Positions 26,530-34,536 of a stretch of DNA of 64,000 nt are shown piece after piece. Where the stretch lies: contig CAXTHJ010000004.1 in assembly GCA_964243985.1 (NCBI GenBank), positions 28,176 to 92,175 on the forward strand, given 5' to 3'. Positions within the stretch are counted from its first letter, which is position 1, and each line of letters begins with the position of its first letter. Under the pieces are notes generated by a model that did no database searches, was not told the DNA's origin, and saw only the letters and a list, made by a program, of their open reading frames with translations. The DNA is from CAIOYC01 sp964243985 (GTDB lineage Bacteria; Pseudomonadota; Alphaproteobacteria; Caulobacterales; Caulobacteraceae). The position numbers and the translations under genes were made by a program.

Positions 26530-27276
26530 ATGATGCTCCGCGCCGTTCTTCCCGCCGCTCTTCTTGCGGCCGCCGCTATCGCGCTCCCCACCGCCGGATG
26601 CAGCCAAAGCGCAAACGATCCCGCCTTCGGCGCCAAGGTGCGCGCCTATCTGATGGCCCACCCCGAAGTGGTGGAGGAGGCCCTGACCAAGCTCGAAGCC
26701 AACAAGGAGGCCAAGGCGGCGCAATCGGCCGGCATCGGCATCATCCGTAATAAGCAGGCGCTTGAGCACGACGCCCGTGATTTTGTGGCCAATCCAAACG
26801 GCCGTATCACCGTGGTGGAGTTCTTCGACTATAAGTGCCCCTACTGCAAAACCTCCGCCGACGCCGTGATCAAGATGATCCACGACAATCCGGACGTGCG
26901 GTTCGTGTTCAAGGAGTTCCCCATTCTGTCGGATACCTCCAACCATGCCGCCACCTATCAGCTGGAGGCGAAAGGGCAGGGGCATTACCTGGACGTCTTC
27001 CAGACCTTCATGCACCAGCCGGGGCTCAGCGATCAGAACGTGGCCGACATCCTGCGGGACAAGGGCGTAGATGTGCAGGCCGTCGACACGCCATCGGCCC
27101 GCACCGAGGTGGGCCAGCATCTCGCCGCCAACCGCCAACTCGCTCACGACGTCGGCGTCGAAGGCACCCCCGCCTTCATCGTCAACGGCAAGCGCATCGA
27201 CGGCTGGGTGCCGGAAGATCTGGAAGCCGGCATCGCCGCCGAACGCCACGGCGGCGGCGGTTCGGGCCAGCCTTAA
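26530..27276 (+). CDS. DsbA/ScsC-like periplasmic thiol-disulfide protein
   Basis: 248 residues from the ATG at 26530 (MMLRAV). The signal peptide ends near TAGC; Cys24 might be lipidated, but the -3 residue is Thr rather than the usual Leu. The helical N-terminal segment (about 30-75, LMAHPEVVEEALTKLEANKE) matches the oligomerisation arm of ScsC-like proteins. The thioredoxin fold has the CPYC active site at 103-106 and a cis-Pro loop VEGTPAFIVNG. It oxidises or isomerises disulfides of exported proteins. It converges with thiG, with two bases between stops. Confidence 0.9.
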   Translation: MMLRAVLPAALLAAAAIALPTAGCSQSANDPAFGAKVRAYLMAHPEVVEEALTKLEANKEAKAAQSAGIGIIRNKQALEHDARDFVANPNGRITVVEFFDYKCPYCKTSADAVIKMIHDNPDVRFVFKEFPILSDTSNHAATYQLEAKGQGHYLDVFQTFMHQPGLSDQNVADILRDKGVDVQAVDTPSARTEVGQHLAANRQLAHDVGVEGTPAFIVNGKRIDGWVPEDLEAGIAAERHGGGGSGQP

Positions 27277-27278
27277 GG

Positions 27279-28094
27279 CTAGATCAAACCCGCCAGGGGA
27301 CTGGACGGGTCGGCGTAAAGCTTCTTCGCCATCCGGCCGGCCAGATAGCCTGCCCGGCCGGCGATCACCGCGTGCTTCATGGCGCGGGCCATGCGGACCG
27401 GATCATTCGCCCCGGCGATGGCGGTGTTCGTCAAGACGGCGTCGCAGCCGAGTTCCATGGCCACAACGGCGTCTGACGGCGTGCCGACGCCCGCATCCAC
27501 CAGCACCGGCACCGTCGCCTGCTCCACGATAAGGCGGATATTCACCCGGTTTTGGATGCCAAGGCCCGAACCGATCGGCGCGGCCGCGGGCATGATGGCG
27601 GCGGCGCCCGCCTCCTCCAGCTTCTTGGCGTAGACAACATCGTCGGTGCAGTAGACCATCACGTCGAATCCTTCGGCCACGAGCAGCTTCAGGGCGCGCA
27701 GGGTCTCCTCCATATCGGGATAGAGGTGGGTGGTGTTGGAGAGCACCTCCAGCTTCACCAGCGACCAGCCGCCAGCCTCCCGCGCCAGCCGGAGCGTCCG
27801 CACCGCCTCCTCGCCGGTGAAGCAGCCGGCGGTGTTGGGAAGGTAAGTGAACCGATCCGGCTTCACATAATCCACCAGCATCGGCTTGGACGGATCGGAT
27901 AGATTAACCCGGCGCACCGCCACGGTGACGATCTCCGCCCCCGACGCCTCGGCGGCGGCGGCGTTCAGGGCGTAGTCGGCGTACTTCCCGGTGCCGATAA
28001 TTAACCGCGAGGAGAAGGTGCGGCCAGCGACGGTCCAGGTATCCTGCGCAGCGGCGGGTTCGAGGGTTTTGATGGGTGCGTTCATGGGCGACAT
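27279..28094 (-). CDS. thiG: Thiazole synthase
   Basis: 271 residues forming a TIM barrel. Motifs: RLIIGTGKYADY near the start, VTVAVRRVN with the neighbouring region, LPNTAGCFT, KLEVLSNTTHLYPD with the Schiff-base Lys region, and VPVLVDAGVGTPSDAV for phosphate binding. ThiG joins deoxyxylulose phosphate, dehydroglycine and ThiS-thiocarboxylate sulfur into the thiazole of thiamin. No TPP riboswitch was recognised in the 100 bases upstream. The matching thiS lies at 12152. Confidence 0.96.
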   Translation of the reverse strand: MSPMNAPIKTLEPAAAQDTWTVAGRTFSSRLIIGTGKYADYALNAAAAEASGAEIVTVAVRRVNLSDPSKPMLVDYVKPDRFTYLPNTAGCFTGEEAVRTLRLAREAGGWSLVKLEVLSNTTHLYPDMEETLRALKLLVAEGFDVMVYCTDDVVYAKKLEEAGAAAIMPAAAPIGSGLGIQNRVNIRLIVEQATVPVLVDAGVGTPSDAVVAMELGCDAVLTNTAIAGANDPVRMARAMKHAVIAGRAGYLAGRMAKKLYADPSSPLAGLI

Positions 28095-28194
28095 TTAAAC
28101 CTCAGAACCGCGCCTCGCCAGTTGTCCTTTTTACTGAAGGCAACTCGACTTCCGACCTGACAACGAGTCAACTTTACCGAAGTAAACGACTAGC

Positions 28195-28887
28195 TTAGGT
28201 TTTATCCAGCGGACCCAAAAGCAGCAAAAGAGCGAATTGGCCACTTGGGTTGTGAACCTTGCTACGCCAGTCGCGGATGACCTCTGGATGCACCACGGTC
28301 GGCGGCCGCCACGTCACCTTGATTTCCGTCAAAACCTCTTTTCGGACTTCGTCGGTCAGATCAGGCCAATAGTTTAGGGCAAGAACATCTCTGTCGCCGC
28401 AATAAACGGGGTCTAGCGGCGCGACGATAAACGACTTGCGCAAGGCATCCACGCCGGTTGCGTTCAGGTGCGGTCCCTTCAGCGTCTGCACGAACGCCAG
28501 CCTTAGCCAAGCATCGGTCGCCATGGGAGAAAGGTGGAGTTCTTCCCAAATGGCCGCTTCGGCTTTTTGCTGATGCTCCGGCGAGACTTTTCCATCGGGT
28601 CCAGGTTTGAGATTTTCGAAGGTGATGTTTTCCCAATAGCCGGAGAGCGGTAGAAGCGGCGGTCCCGGCCAGCCGCCGAACAGAGGGACGATCTCCCATA
28701 AGGCGATGAACGCGAGGGCGGCGGTCGTGAAACCGAAGGCGGCGACGGCGCCGACCATGATCTTGGCGCCGAGCGTCAATGGCTCTGCGGATGATTCCCG
28801 CGACCGCGAGCGGGATCGCGCCCGTCCCGACCCGCTGGAACTGGCCGAACGGGACCGGCGGCGGGGTGCTAGCGGCTCATCTTGCAT
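28195..28887 (-). CDS. Hypothetical single-pass membrane protein with Arg/Ser-rich N-terminus
   Basis: 230 residues, not recognised. An N-terminal Arg/Ser tract (RRRSRSASSSGSGRARSRSR) of about 35 residues faces the cytoplasm, followed by one hydrophobic segment (about 44-68). The rest (about 70-230) would be periplasmic, with a helical, TPR-like section (AEAAIWEELHLSPMATDAWL). That domain's tone resembles small secretion-ATPase-associated proteins, but no family can be named. It is at the edge where the base composition starts to drop. Confidence 0.65.
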   Translation of the reverse strand: MQDEPLAPRRRSRSASSSGSGRARSRSRSRESSAEPLTLGAKIMVGAVAAFGFTTAALAFIALWEIVPLFGGWPGPPLLPLSGYWENITFENLKPGPDGKVSPEHQQKAEAAIWEELHLSPMATDAWLRLAFVQTLKGPHLNATGVDALRKSFIVAPLDPVYCGDRDVLALNYWPDLTDEVRKEVLTEIKVTWRPPTVVHPEVIRDWRSKVHNPSGQFALLLLLGPLDKT

Positions 28888-29228
28888 GGGGAAACTATGC
28901 AGATGCTTCGGTACTTTGCCAGTGCAAGTCTTACGCGCTGCCGACAGCTCCGCACTGCGCCGCGTTCACTGCAAGCTACTCGCCCAGCGGAGACCTTTTC
29001 CGAAGCCGCAAGCGGTGCTGTTTCGAAGCCAGTTATATCGATGGTCGATCAGATAAAGTGCAAGTCATAGGAGGATGAGATAACCGTTCATCGGCGCTTC
29101 AGCTCACGGCGAAGCGCCTTGAGAGGCAAAAACTCCTCCATCGCGAAGGGCATGACAGGCTCGCCTGTTAGGCGTAAAGCACATTGACGTTGATGCGGCC
29201 CGCTAAGAGGCCATGGAGGAACAGCGTA
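28888..29228. other. Gene-poor stretch at the left end of the polysaccharide island
   Basis: 341 bases without a supported gene. A perfect 8-bp inverted repeat (GGCGCTTC 29093-29100 with GAAGCGCC 29111-29118) could form a hairpin, but no T-run follows on either strand. Short open frames here have no good start or protein-like composition. Confidence 0.4.
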
Positions 29229-29360
29229 ATGGCATATCTTGGTAGCCACCATGTTTTGGTACGTCCCCGGCGTATGCGTCGTCGCTGGGACCGAGTTGTT
29301 GTCTTCGCCGCCCTTTGCGGCTTCTGGGTCTGCGGGGGACTATCTTTGCTTTGGCACTGA
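29229..29360 (+). CDS. Small membrane protein, 43 residues
   Basis: An ATG at 29229 with a strong ribosome binding site (GGAGGA nine bases upstream) opens a 43-residue frame. It has a basic start (VRPRRMRRRWDR) followed by one hydrophobic helix (VVVFAALCGFWVCGGLSLLW) and the stop TGA. A positively charged n-region followed by a single helix predicts insertion with the N-terminus in the cytoplasm. No family is recognised. Confidence 0.5.
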   Translation: MAYLGSHHVLVRPRRMRRRWDRVVVFAALCGFWVCGGLSLLWH

Positions 29361-29363
29361 GGC

Positions 29364-29516
29364 TCAGCGCCAAATCGGCCCGAGCCGGTGCTTAGCTCTG
29401 TCGCTTGAAGCCGTGGCCCACGCCTTAGCTTGGGCCTTCGTGAAAGCGATCCCGCGAGCGCCATACTCGGTGGACCAAAACCAAAGGCAAAGCCATTGCC
29501 GTAGTTTGAAGCTCAT
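29364..29516 (-). CDS. Small basic protein, 50 residues
   Basis: The ATG at 29516 has AGGAG five bases upstream and gives 50 residues beginning MSFKLRQWLCLWFWSTEYGA and ending LGPIWR. The Trp-rich start and amphipathic Ala/Lys helix are protein-like rather than random. It converges with the 43-residue gene, four bases apart. It is not recognised; conservation in relatives would settle it. Confidence 0.4.
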   Translation of the reverse strand: MSFKLRQWLCLWFWSTEYGARGIAFTKAQAKAWATASSDRAKHRLGPIWR

Positions 29517-29937
29517 CACGCGCTCCTGGAAAACCCGACGACCCCTTCTACCGCACCGCACAAAAAATCATAGGGGGCAACCTTTGATTAGCGCCGCGAA
29601 AACCAGCGGCAGAGCCGCCGGCTGCTATTCGAAGCCAACGTGGCGACGGGCTCCTTTAGCTGCCGCCCGGACGGGGAGGGCGGCGCCGGCATGGTTTGTT
29701 CAACGCCAAGGATCGGGAATTTAGAGTCCGTCCTGCGCCAAACTAGGCCTTCGTCCCAGGGATCAATCCGTCCACATCTTCATCGCCGGCTTAGACGGTA
29801 ATACACCCCTCCTGAACGCCGAGCGCGTGGACAGGACTAAGAAGCCGCCGCGCCTGCCAGGACTAATGACATGGAGCGGATAGGGCTAAGAACTTAAAGC
29901 TAAAATGCGCGTTTTTAAAACACGAGGTCCAGGCGTT
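29517..29937. other. Stretch without a supported gene
   Basis: About 420 bases. Open frames on the plus strand run through it but lack plausible starts or family resemblance; it may contain decayed coding sequence (a frame around 29638-29700 has a Cys/Gly-rich look but no start codon). It must include the promoter of the gene at 29938. Confidence 0.4.
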
Positions 29938-30339
29938 ATGAAAACTGCCCCCCCTGTATCTTTAGAGCACCGAGCCTTCCGAGCTTGTGTCGTCTTAGTG
30001 ACAGCAGCAGTGGGCGTCGGGGCCATGACCTTCAACTTCGGTCTTACTGCTCAAGATCATCGAGATTTGCAATTCGCCCACATTCCGCCCGTGACCCTGG
30101 TGCGGGAGGTGGATAACCCTGACCAAGTCTGCAGGGCTGCGGGTATGAAGACTCCTTTAGGAAGACACATAACATCCTGCACCTACGACAACCCGATGCC
30201 TAACCAACCCAAAATTGAAGTACTTCCAAACGCCTATGCTTATTGGAGAGCACATCCTGATGATCGCTACGCGCGCATAAAGGCGTGCGAGGATCAGTGG
30301 GCTAACGGCCGACTATGTCTGAAGATAATAGCGCGTTGA
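29938..30339 (+). CDS. Hypothetical membrane-anchored or secreted protein
   Basis: 133 residues from the ATG at 29938 (MKTAPPVSLEHRAF); an ATG 11 codons earlier is also in frame. One hydrophobic segment (about 15-38) anchors it or serves as a signal. The exported part has four Cys (in QVCRAAGM, TSCTYDN, KACEDQW, RLCLK), which could form two disulfides. It is not recognised. Confidence 0.6.
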   Translation: MKTAPPVSLEHRAFRACVVLVTAAVGVGAMTFNFGLTAQDHRDLQFAHIPPVTLVREVDNPDQVCRAAGMKTPLGRHITSCTYDNPMPNQPKIEVLPNAYAYWRAHPDDRYARIKACEDQWANGRLCLKIIAR

Positions 30340-30464
30340 TTTGCCGTCTGGATCAAACATAACTTTGATGACGACGCATCGACGAAGGTTTGAAGACTAC
30401 TGGTGCAAAGTCCGCCGGCCGTTCTGAAGAAGGTGCAGCTGGATAATGTATCGAAGACGACTAC

Positions 30465-31427
30465 TTAGATAAATGCGCCGTTCGTCTCAGCAGACCATGC
30501 TTCCAAAGCGACCGGAAGGCTAGTGGAGAAGCGATAGCCGTTATCCTGAAGCCACTTGGGTTTGATTTTCGTCGAGTTCACTAACTTCAATATTCGTTCG
30601 CGATGAACTGGAGATTTCAAGCCCAGATGATTTGCGAGTTCAAAGCTCGACGCCGCCGCCATCATCAGGGGGAAGGGAATGGTCATCGGCCTTCGTTTCG
30701 AACCCATGATGGTTTGAAACGCGTTTACGATGTCCTCTGTAGAAGATTCAGTCGGATACGCGAAGTTGAAGGTTATTAGCGATGCGTTGGAAGATGACGC
30801 AAAATCGATGGCGCTTAGCAGTTCGTCGACATAGCCCCCGCTTTTGATCGTCGACCTTCGCCCCGGATAGGCGAAGATTCCGCGCTGTAAAGCTCTAGCC
30901 AGGAAGGTGTAGTTGCCCCGCTCTCCCGGCCCAAACACAACGCCCGGCCGAACAACCACCAATCTGCGCGATTGCCCTCCAGCCTGCCAGTCCCGATGGA
31001 TCAGTTCCGCCATCAGTTTGGATCGACCATAGTCAGAGACGGGCTTTAGCGGAGACTCTTCCGTCATGATGGCCTCTGACGGGCCGTACACAGATATTGA
31101 GCTGGTGAAAACGATCTCGTTGATCTGGGCCTTATCAGCGAGTTTGGTGAGGTTGAGCGCACCGCGCACGTTGGTGTCGTAATATTCGTGAGGCGGGTGA
31201 CCTGGCGTACGGTGGACGGCCGCTAAATTGTAAATTCGGTCTACGCCTTGCCCAAGTTTCTCGTTCAGGGGCTCTCGCACGTCCGCGGAAAGATAGTCTA
31301 CATTCGGTAAGGTTTCACGCGGGGGGGCGATGTCGATCGCAATGACTTTTGCCCCGGCGGCCGACAAGCGCCGAGTCAGGCGCGTGCCGATGAAGCCGCT
31401 TGCTCCAGTCACTATATATTTCGGCAT
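30465..31427 (-). CDS. NAD-dependent epimerase/dehydratase
   Basis: A 320-residue extended-SDR enzyme with GASGFIG (NAD-binding) near residue 8, a Ser-rich catalytic segment FTSSISVYGPSEA near 108, and YGRSK as the YxxxK active site near 133. It would interconvert or dehydrate a nucleotide-sugar, feeding the polysaccharide genes to the right; the exact sugar cannot be read. The first ATG gives the standard start MPKYIVTGAS. Codon use is AT-richer than the housekeeping flank. Confidence 0.85.
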   Translation of the reverse strand: MPKYIVTGASGFIGTRLTRRLSAAGAKVIAIDIAPPRETLPNVDYLSADVREPLNEKLGQGVDRIYNLAAVHRTPGHPPHEYYDTNVRGALNLTKLADKAQINEIVFTSSISVYGPSEAIMTEESPLKPVSDYGRSKLMAELIHRDWQAGGQSRRLVVVRPGVVFGPGERGNYTFLARALQRGIFAYPGRRSTIKSGGYVDELLSAIDFASSSNASLITFNFAYPTESSTEDIVNAFQTIMGSKRRPMTIPFPLMMAAASSFELANHLGLKSPVHRERILKLVNSTKIKPKWLQDNGYRFSTSLPVALEAWSAETNGAFI

Positions 31428-31580
31428 CGCATCAGCCCGTCAGCAATTTGGCCGCTTCATAGTCACGTCGGCGTCTCGTGCTCAATCGCAATTCTCTGAA
31501 TTTACAAACGATAATTGCGAGTGCCTTATTTTAATGCCCACAATATTTAGTCTCGGCGACTAAGAGCTTCGAACCAATCC

Positions 31581-31925
31581 CTAGTGCGCGACACCGCTGG
31601 AACGGTGATGGTCGACCTCTGCAACGTGGAGCGAAGTAGACTGGGGCGCCGCCAGTCTGTCCAATCGGGCCGCGTCGAGGGAAAACGCTTTCAGTATGGT
31701 GATGAGAAAACCGTCGCTGGAATCCATCATGCCCTTTAGGAAGCCCATGGTGAGGCGTGCGGCGCCTTCAAAAATAAACTCGCAGTCCTCAAAACTGTTG
31801 TCGCGGAGTGCAGTGGGATGTTCAGCGCGATAAACCACTTTGCACGCTGTGAAATTACAGCTGTCAAACTCATTGCCGTCTAAGATAACAACATCGTTGA
31901 AGAAGGTCTGATCTTTGATCCGCAT
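31581..31925 (-). CDS. Hypothetical protein with a pentapeptide-like segment
   Basis: 114 residues from the ATG at 31925 (MRIKDQTFFNDVVILDG). Residues about 10-60 read as a short beta-helical stretch (NEFDSCNFTACKVVY, NSFEDCEFIFEG) with the F/C spacing of pentapeptide repeats, then a helical part (LTMGFLKGMM, LITILKAFSL). It is not assigned. It lies between the epimerase and the outer-membrane barrel gene on the same strand. Confidence 0.6.
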   Translation of the reverse strand: MRIKDQTFFNDVVILDGNEFDSCNFTACKVVYRAEHPTALRDNSFEDCEFIFEGAARLTMGFLKGMMDSSDGFLITILKAFSLDAARLDRLAAPQSTSLHVAEVDHHRSSGVAH

Positions 31926-32096
31926 ATGCTCAACCCCAAGCAATGTATAATGGAGCGAATTGCATTTGCTCAAGCCCCGAGGTTATGTCTAAATTAATTA
32001 TTGGAAAATCCGAACCCAGACCAACACGTGACGATGACCCACTACACTTGGACCAACTGAAGGCAGGCAACATAACGCAAATGGCTTGGTTTAACG

Positions 32097-33392
32097 TTAG
32101 AACTTAACTGCCAAGGAGCCAATAATCCGGTTTATATTATACTTTGGGCCAGCTTGGGAGCCGCTAGAGTTCTGGTCCATGTGCGCGTAAGTGAGGTTTA
32201 AAGACACCGCACGGTTCATTAAGTAGGCAGCGCCAATCTGTTCACTATCGATTTTGTCTGTTCGACTATAGTTGGAATAATCATCCTCCGTGTAAGATAT
32301 TACACCTGTGAGAATGAGATTCCGAAGAAGTTCGTGATCTACCTGCACCGCGGCTGTATTCGCTAAAAATCCACCTACATCTATAATTCCGGAGTCCTGT
32401 ACACTGCGAGAACCGGACAAAGTAACGGTGGTTAACTGCGTCGGAAAGTACTCTACCTTACCGCGCAAGGCCAGACCGCTCACATTTTTGAAGATGCTAG
32501 AATTGTCGTAGTCTTGCTCCAAATAGCCGATATAAACTTCGCCGCGCGCCAAGTGCGTCAGGTCAAAGTTTGTGCCGACGGTCAGTTCGTATCCACTAGA
32601 CGTACGTGAAGCTTCGCCTGGCAGTTCATTGCGATATTCGCGATGATTGCCGACCAAGCTGGCTAAGAAAGACATGTCGGGAAGATAGGCATATTCAGCC
32701 TGTAACGCGCCGACCGCCGCCGTGTGATCTTGATCTTTCTCGTATATCTGTATGCCACTTGTCGTGGCAGCATTATCGTAAGTATAATCGTCCAAAGAAC
32801 CCCGCGCGGTCAGGCGAAGGCGGTTAAATTCCTTCGTGCCTTCGAGCCAAGCATCGGCTACGTAATATTGGACCGGATGAGCTGATGATTGGGGCGATGC
32901 TTCGGACGTTCGCGGCTGGGTATCCATTTCATAGCTCGCCCCCCCGGCAAAGCCAAGACCCCGCTGAACATCTAATCGACCGGCGCTCCCCAGGGCGAAA
33001 TCTGTAGTATTTTCCGACGTGTGGTCGAAGTAATAGCTGCCATTGATCTTAGCGAATGCCGATACTTGATTGCGCCCCCAGTCGGATACTACCGCTACGC
33101 TTGGCTGCACGTGAACGATGCCGTCTGACACCTTATCGATGTTGGTAGCGTAAATATTATCGTTGTACTCCAAGCCGGCGGCAATAGTCGGATTAAAAAT
33201 AAACGCGCCAACTCTGATCGGAAGGGGATCATATTCCGGCTTGGGTCGCTGAGTAACGGCGATGTTTCGATCACGCGTAAAAAGGCCATCCCGCAGTAGT
33301 GCGGCATCGTCTTGAGCGTCAGCGTCGACAGCATAACCCAAGACAAAAACTGAGGCTGCTGATAGAAGCACTACCCTCGTAAGAAGTCGCAT
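32097..33392 (-). CDS. Outer-membrane beta-barrel protein (BBP2-type, exopolysaccharide-linked)
   Basis: 431 residues with a signal peptide (hydrophobic 5-20, cleavage after DADA near 27) and many alternating strands (for example NPTIAAGLEYNDNIY, VSAFAKINGSYYF), ending in SLAVKF with a C-terminal Phe, the outer-membrane insertion signal. The opening of the mature part, with GLEYNDNIYAT, resembles the putative beta-barrel porin 2 family often found in alphaproteobacterial exopolysaccharide loci. It may act in export or anchoring of the polymer. It follows the small secreted Gly/Ala-rich gene in the same direction. Confidence 0.8.
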   Translation of the reverse strand: MRLLTRVVLLSAASVFVLGYAVDADAQDDAALLRDGLFTRDRNIAVTQRPKPEYDPLPIRVGAFIFNPTIAAGLEYNDNIYATNIDKVSDGIVHVQPSVAVVSDWGRNQVSAFAKINGSYYFDHTSENTTDFALGSAGRLDVQRGLGFAGGASYEMDTQPRTSEASPQSSAHPVQYYVADAWLEGTKEFNRLRLTARGSLDDYTYDNAATTSGIQIYEKDQDHTAAVGALQAEYAYLPDMSFLASLVGNHREYRNELPGEASRTSSGYELTVGTNFDLTHLARGEVYIGYLEQDYDNSSIFKNVSGLALRGKVEYFPTQLTTVTLSGSRSVQDSGIIDVGGFLANTAAVQVDHELLRNLILTGVISYTEDDYSNYSRTDKIDSEQIGAAYLMNRAVSLNLTYAHMDQNSSGSQAGPKYNINRIIGSLAVKF

Positions 33393-33463
33393 CTTAGCTC
33401 CCCAACGACCTTCGGCAGAAAATCCCTAGTGCGATAAGACTATGCCCACCGCCAAGTCGATAG

Positions 33464-33958
33464 TCACTGGCTGACGATATAACCGCCGCCGCCGCCACCG
33501 CCTCCCGCGCTGCCGCTTGCCGCCGCAGCACTTCCTGCTGAACTAGCATTTGAATTTCCGCCGGTCGAAGCTGCGGCGGCAGCTTCTTGCTGAGCCGCGG
33601 GGCCGACGATCAACAACACCGCTGCGACAGCCTTACTGACCGGTGAGTTGGGATTGCCGTCATTCATTCCTGAAAGAGCAGCTTGCGCTGTGATGGCATC
33701 AAAGCCGCTGGCCTGCACCGCCGCGCTAATTGCTGCTTGAATGGCAGCTTCTTTTTCGGCCTGTGTTTCATTAGGCGTGAATGCGTCTTGTGCGCTTTTG
33801 ATCGCCGCTCGAATGTCGGCCTGAAGTTTGCGGACGTCGGCATCCTTTTGTCGCTGCGCCTTTGGCGTGGCTGCAATCGTGATCGTGGGTGCGACGATCG
33901 TAGCAGTGGCGATGAGACCTAACATAACAACGAACAAGGCGTTAGTTTTGAGCGTCAT
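33464..33958 (-). CDS. Small secreted Ala/Gly-rich protein
   Basis: 164 residues: a signal peptide (about 1-29, cleavage near IAA), a helical Ala/Gln-rich segment (about 33-100), a second hydrophobic stretch (VSKAVAAVLLIVGPAA) and a low-complexity Ala/Ser/Gly tail ending in eight Gly and YIVSQ. GAGAGG precedes the ATG. It is probably cotranscribed with the outer-membrane barrel gene 71 bases downstream. It is not recognised; such proteins recur beside exopolysaccharide barrels, which is a family-context inference. Confidence 0.7.
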   Translation of the reverse strand: MTLKTNALFVVMLGLIATATIVAPTITIAATPKAQRQKDADVRKLQADIRAAIKSAQDAFTPNETQAEKEAAIQAAISAAVQASGFDAITAQAALSGMNDGNPNSPVSKAVAAVLLIVGPAAQQEAAAAASTGGNSNASSAGSAAAASGSAGGGGGGGGYIVSQ

Positions 33959-34536
33959 GGACGGCCTCTCAAAATGCGTCGGTATTTAAGTTTTTGCTTA
34001 ACTGAACCGTCGTCAAGGAGTCTATAACATTAACCCAACACGCGAAGATTAGCGTTGAAATGCCACAGATTTAATATCCAAATTGCCGAGGGCCGAGCAA
34101 AGAGAGCAAATTTTACGCAGATTCGTTACGGCGAAATGCTGCTAATGATGATTCAGTGTGTAATAGCCAGCGCGGTCCCAAATGATGCTCTTCCAAGTCT
34201 TGAAAATTCTGAAATACAATCCGTCTAATATGCTCATACGTAAAGCAATTAATTTAAATCGTTCTCGACAAATATATTTCAGGTTGCCGCGATAAAGAAT
34301 CGCGCCAGCATAACAGGTTAAATGTTAAATATTATATTTTAGGGAAGCGCCGTTTGTTATTCTAACGAACACAAAAGAGTGAGATGGAGGGCGAAATTTT
34401 TCACGGGATTTCATCTTGTTTTATTGGTTAACGAAATTGTGATACATCTTTCATTGTGAAAACAAATTGTACTCTAGCTTATTGAAGCTCGGATGTCAGG
34501 TTGGGTGATCGTATTCTTTAAATATCGGCGTGTGAT
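33959..34536. other. AT-rich divergent intergenic region (578 bases)
   Basis: It separates the minus-strand secreted/barrel pair from the plus-strand beta-helix gene and should hold both promoters. It is strikingly AT-rich (for example 34240-34260 and 34318-34345) with no open frame of protein-like composition. Such AT-rich promoters are typical H-NS/MucR-type silencer targets, which is inference. Confidence 0.5.

Noticed and set aside
28095..28194. Possible TPP riboswitch upstream of thiG
   Set aside because: The conserved CUGAGA and ACCUGAUCUGG segments are absent.
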